NCBI RefSeq assembly: GCF_000425825.1
Contig: NZ_AUEE01000004.1
Coordinates: 167,122 to 231,121 of the forward strand
DNA: 64,000 nucleotides
Direction: 5' to 3'
From: Jeotgalicoccus marinus DSM 19772
Lineage (GTDB): Bacteria > Bacillota > Bacilli > Staphylococcales > Salinicoccaceae
Positions 62,366 through 64,000 of this stretch are shown one piece after another. The position numbers were made by a program, and so were the translations under genes. Below the pieces are notes generated by a model. That model was not told the DNA's origin, ran no database searches, and saw only the letters and a program-made list of their open reading frames with translations. Each line of letters opens with the position of its first letter. Positions within the stretch are counted from its first letter, which is position 1.

Positions 62366-63589
62366 TCATAAGTAATAATTAATATTGTTATCTATACCCT
62401 CTATTTTAACATGATTAAACAGATATTGTTTGACAGTTTTAATGTCATCCTTAGTAAAGACACTTCCTTTTAACACCAAAGGTACACCAGGAGGATAAGG
62501 GACTACATTTTCTATGCATGTCTTATCTATAAGAAAGTTTAAATCAACGTCATTACTATGCTTCTCTTCTACCTTCTCTAGATGTTCTAAACGCTCTAAC
62601 AACCATTCAAATGGATAACGATCATTTTCGTGCCATAGTGGTAGGCACCACAACACACCTTCATCCGTCGTCATTTCACTGTAGATATTTTGAGCGATAA
62701 GTTGTGCGTTAAGCTGGTAAGGACCATCCTCACTGTTTAAGAGCAACTTTGCTGGATCATTAACTTCAGTAACACTGATGTTTAAAGCTTTAAGTTTATT
62801 AATTAAAGCTTGTCGTTTAACAAAAAAGATTTGATCATCATATGTATTATAAAAATGCTGAGCATATTCGATAGAAGCCAAAACTAAATAGGACGGACTT
62901 GATGTTTCAAACTGATTAATATATGAACAAACCTTTTCATAAAGTTCACGTTTTTTCACAAAGATAACAGATGCCATGGTTAAGGCAGGTAGCATTTTAT
63001 GATAGGATTCAACTACAATATCTGCACCTGTGACATGCGCGCCATCAGGAAAGTGATACGTTATAGATAAATGTGCACCATGGGCAGCATCTATAAGCAC
63101 GTAGCCCCCAGTATTTTTAACATGGTTAACGATGGCCTGTAGATTATGAAGAATTCGTCCTTCATATGATGGTGAAGTTAGCACTAATACTTTATCTTTA
63201 AACGAGGTATCAAATATTTGGATATCTTCTATATAAGTATAAGAAGATTTGGATAAAGACAGAGCATTATATACAGATTTATGTAACTCACCTAATAGTA
63301 CAAAACTAAAATCATCACTGAAAGCAAAAATACTACTCAAAATACCATTTGTTGTCCCATTGACCATTGCTTGTGCATAATAACCCGGCGCCTTATTGGC
63401 CAAAGACAGATTCAGTTCTTTTAAAACACCCTCAGGAGCATGCAAATTATCTAAACCTAAAATTTCAGTTCGATCAAAGTCTAAAGAGACATGCTCTGAC
63501 AAATAACCGATAGTATCATTCTTATGACCCGGTACATGCATAGATAGGGCATTTGCTTTACTTAAGTCCCTAAGCGTTTCATATAACAC
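62366..63589 (-). CDS. Orn/Lys/Arg decarboxylase family protein
   Basis: A 407-residue PLP enzyme of the fold-type I decarboxylase group next to tmk (YaaO-like). Conserved: SMHVPGHKNDTIGYLSEHVS, VNGTTNGILSSIFAF, YVLIDAAHGAHLSITYHFPD and the PLP lysine in VVESYHKMLPALTMASV. It is shorter than the 440-480 residues of many relatives. The start is GTG at 63589. The amino acid it uses cannot be told. It lies just after the 5S terminator. Confidence 0.88.
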   Translation of the reverse strand: MLYETLRDLSKANALSMHVPGHKNDTIGYLSEHVSLDFDRTEILGLDNLHAPEGVLKELNLSLANKAPGYYAQAMVNGTTNGILSSIFAFSDDFSFVLLGELHKSVYNALSLSKSSYTYIEDIQIFDTSFKDKVLVLTSPSYEGRILHNLQAIVNHVKNTGGYVLIDAAHGAHLSITYHFPDGAHVTGADIVVESYHKMLPALTMASVIFVKKRELYEKVCSYINQFETSSPSYLVLASIEYAQHFYNTYDDQIFFVKRQALINKLKALNISVTEVNDPAKLLLNSEDGPYQLNAQLIAQNIYSEMTTDEGVLWCLPLWHENDRYPFEWLLERLEHLEKVEEKHSNDVDLNFLIDKTCIENVVPYPPGVPLVLKGSVFTKDDIKTVKQYLFNHVKIEGIDNNINYYL

Positions 63590-63643
63590 CTTGCCACCTC
63601 ATTAATCTGAACATATTATTCCTTATATTATAGTATAAATAGA

Positions 63644-63670
63644 CAAAAAAAAGAGACCTAAAAGGTCTCT
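63644..63670 (-). terminator. Terminator of the rRNA operon
   Basis: AGAGACCT / AGGTCTCT (minus strand, 63670-63663 and 63659-63652) with a short loop and a run of eight T, just after 5S rRNA. Confidence 0.93.
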
Positions 63671-63679
63671 AGTATGTAA

Positions 63680-63794
63680 GCCTGGCAGCGTCCTACTCTC
63701 ACGGGACGTCAGTCCAACTACCATCGGCGCTGGAGAGCTTAACTACTGTGTTCGACATGGGAACAGGTGTGGCCTCTCCGCCATCGCCGCCAGA
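63680..63794 (-). rRNA. rrf: 5S ribosomal RNA
   Basis: The minus strand starts TCTGGCGGCGATGGCGGAGA and includes CCCATGTCGAACACAGTAG and GAGAGTAGGACGCTGCCAG, with helix I TCTGGCGGC/GCTGCCAGG. These are typical 5S features. End points are estimated from the terminal helix. Confidence 0.95.
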
Positions 63795-63795
63795 C

Positions 63796-63817
63796 TTTGA
63801 ATGTATATACATTCAAA
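63796..63817. repeat. Perfect 22-bp palindrome between 23S and 5S rRNA
   Basis: The 22 bases centred on TATATA are a perfect palindrome (half-site TTTGAATGTAT). It abuts the 5' end of 5S rRNA. It may form a hairpin in the rRNA precursor used as a processing signal; RNase M5 (rnmV) is also in this window. Confidence 0.75.
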
Positions 63818-63869
63818 ACCAAATAGAAGTGTCAGTAAAGAGTGAACGCACTCATTTATTTCTTACTTT

Positions 63870-64000
63870 GAATAAGTCTTCGATGGATTAGTATTCGTCC
63901 GCTCAATGTGTCACCACACTTACACGCCGAACCTATCAACCTCATAGTCTCTGAGGCATCTATTGGGGAAATCTCATCTTGAGGGGGGCTTCATGCTTAG
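63870..64000 (-). rRNA. rrl: 23S ribosomal RNA, 3' end
   Basis: The minus strand from 64000 reads CTAAGCATGAAGCCCCCCTC and ends near CTAATCCATCGAAGACTTATT, the conserved 3' domain of 23S rRNA. The exact mature 3' end is uncertain by a few bases; most of the gene lies beyond the window. Confidence 0.93.

Overview
The window is a piece of conserved core chromosome from a low-GC Gram-positive bacterium of the Staphylococcaceae/Salinicoccaceae group. The evidence is gene order: rpoB, rsmC-like, rplL, rplJ, rplA, rplK, nusG, secE, rpmG, sigH, rae1, rlmB, mrnC, cysS, cysE, gltX, then the mcsA-mcsB-clpC-radA block, the lysS-fol-cysK-hslO-ftsH-hpt-tilS block, the mfd-prs-glmU-spoVG-purR block and the ksgA-metG-rsmI-holB-tmk block next to an rRNA operon. 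The AT-rich composition, strong AGGAGG-type ribosome binding sites, and use of SigH, CtsR, PurR, T-box and L10-leader control fit the same group. Overall composition and the acidic protein tails (SpoVG, FtsH, bL25) would suit a halotolerant relative such as Jeotgalicoccus, Nosocomiicoccus or Abyssicoccus, but the genus is inference.

Layout: the window is shown in reverse, and nearly everything is on the minus strand, so transcription runs from high to low coordinates. From 64000 downward: the 3' end of 23S rRNA and 5S rRNA; a decarboxylase-tmk-darA-holB-ricT-yabA-methyltransferase-rsmI cluster; metG-tatD-rnmV-ksgA; veg; an accessory block of two flavoproteins, a LytTR regulator and an ABC-2 exporter (47.5-52.2 kb); ispE; purR-ridA-spoVG; glmU-prs; rplY-pth-mfd-mazG-rqcP-divIC-yabR-tilS-hpt-ftsH; hslO; cysK; folP-folB-folK-lysS; tRNA-Gly and tRNA-Ile; a small plus-strand/minus-strand block of murT, a ZIP metal transporter and nupC; ctsR-mcsA-mcsB-clpC-radA-yacL-ispD-ispF-gltX; a T-box leader with cysE-cysS-mrnC-rlmB-rae1-sigH-rpmG-secE-nusG; and the ribosomal protein operons rplKA and rplJL leading to rpoB, which is cut by the window start. 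Only nupC, murT, the azoreductase-like gene and abrB lie on the plus strand.

Together the genes cover transcription and translation (RNA polymerase, ribosomal proteins, four aminoacyl-tRNA synthetases, rRNA/tRNA maturation), protein quality control (ClpC, McsA/B, FtsH, Hsp33, RqcP), DNA repair and replication control (RadA, Mfd, HolB, YabA), isoprenoid, folate, cysteine and nucleotide synthesis, and envelope functions (GlmU, MurT, DivIC). I see no prophage, insertion sequence, CRISPR array or defence island. The parts that differ most from the usual gene order are the LytTR/ABC/flavoprotein block between ispE and veg and the ZIP-murT pair beside nupC. The best leads are regulatory: a hairpin masking the sigH ribosome binding site, a CtsR-like box on the hslO promoter, duplicated L1-operator-like elements in rplKA, and a LytTR regulator whose N-terminal half looks like a decayed ABC ATPase.
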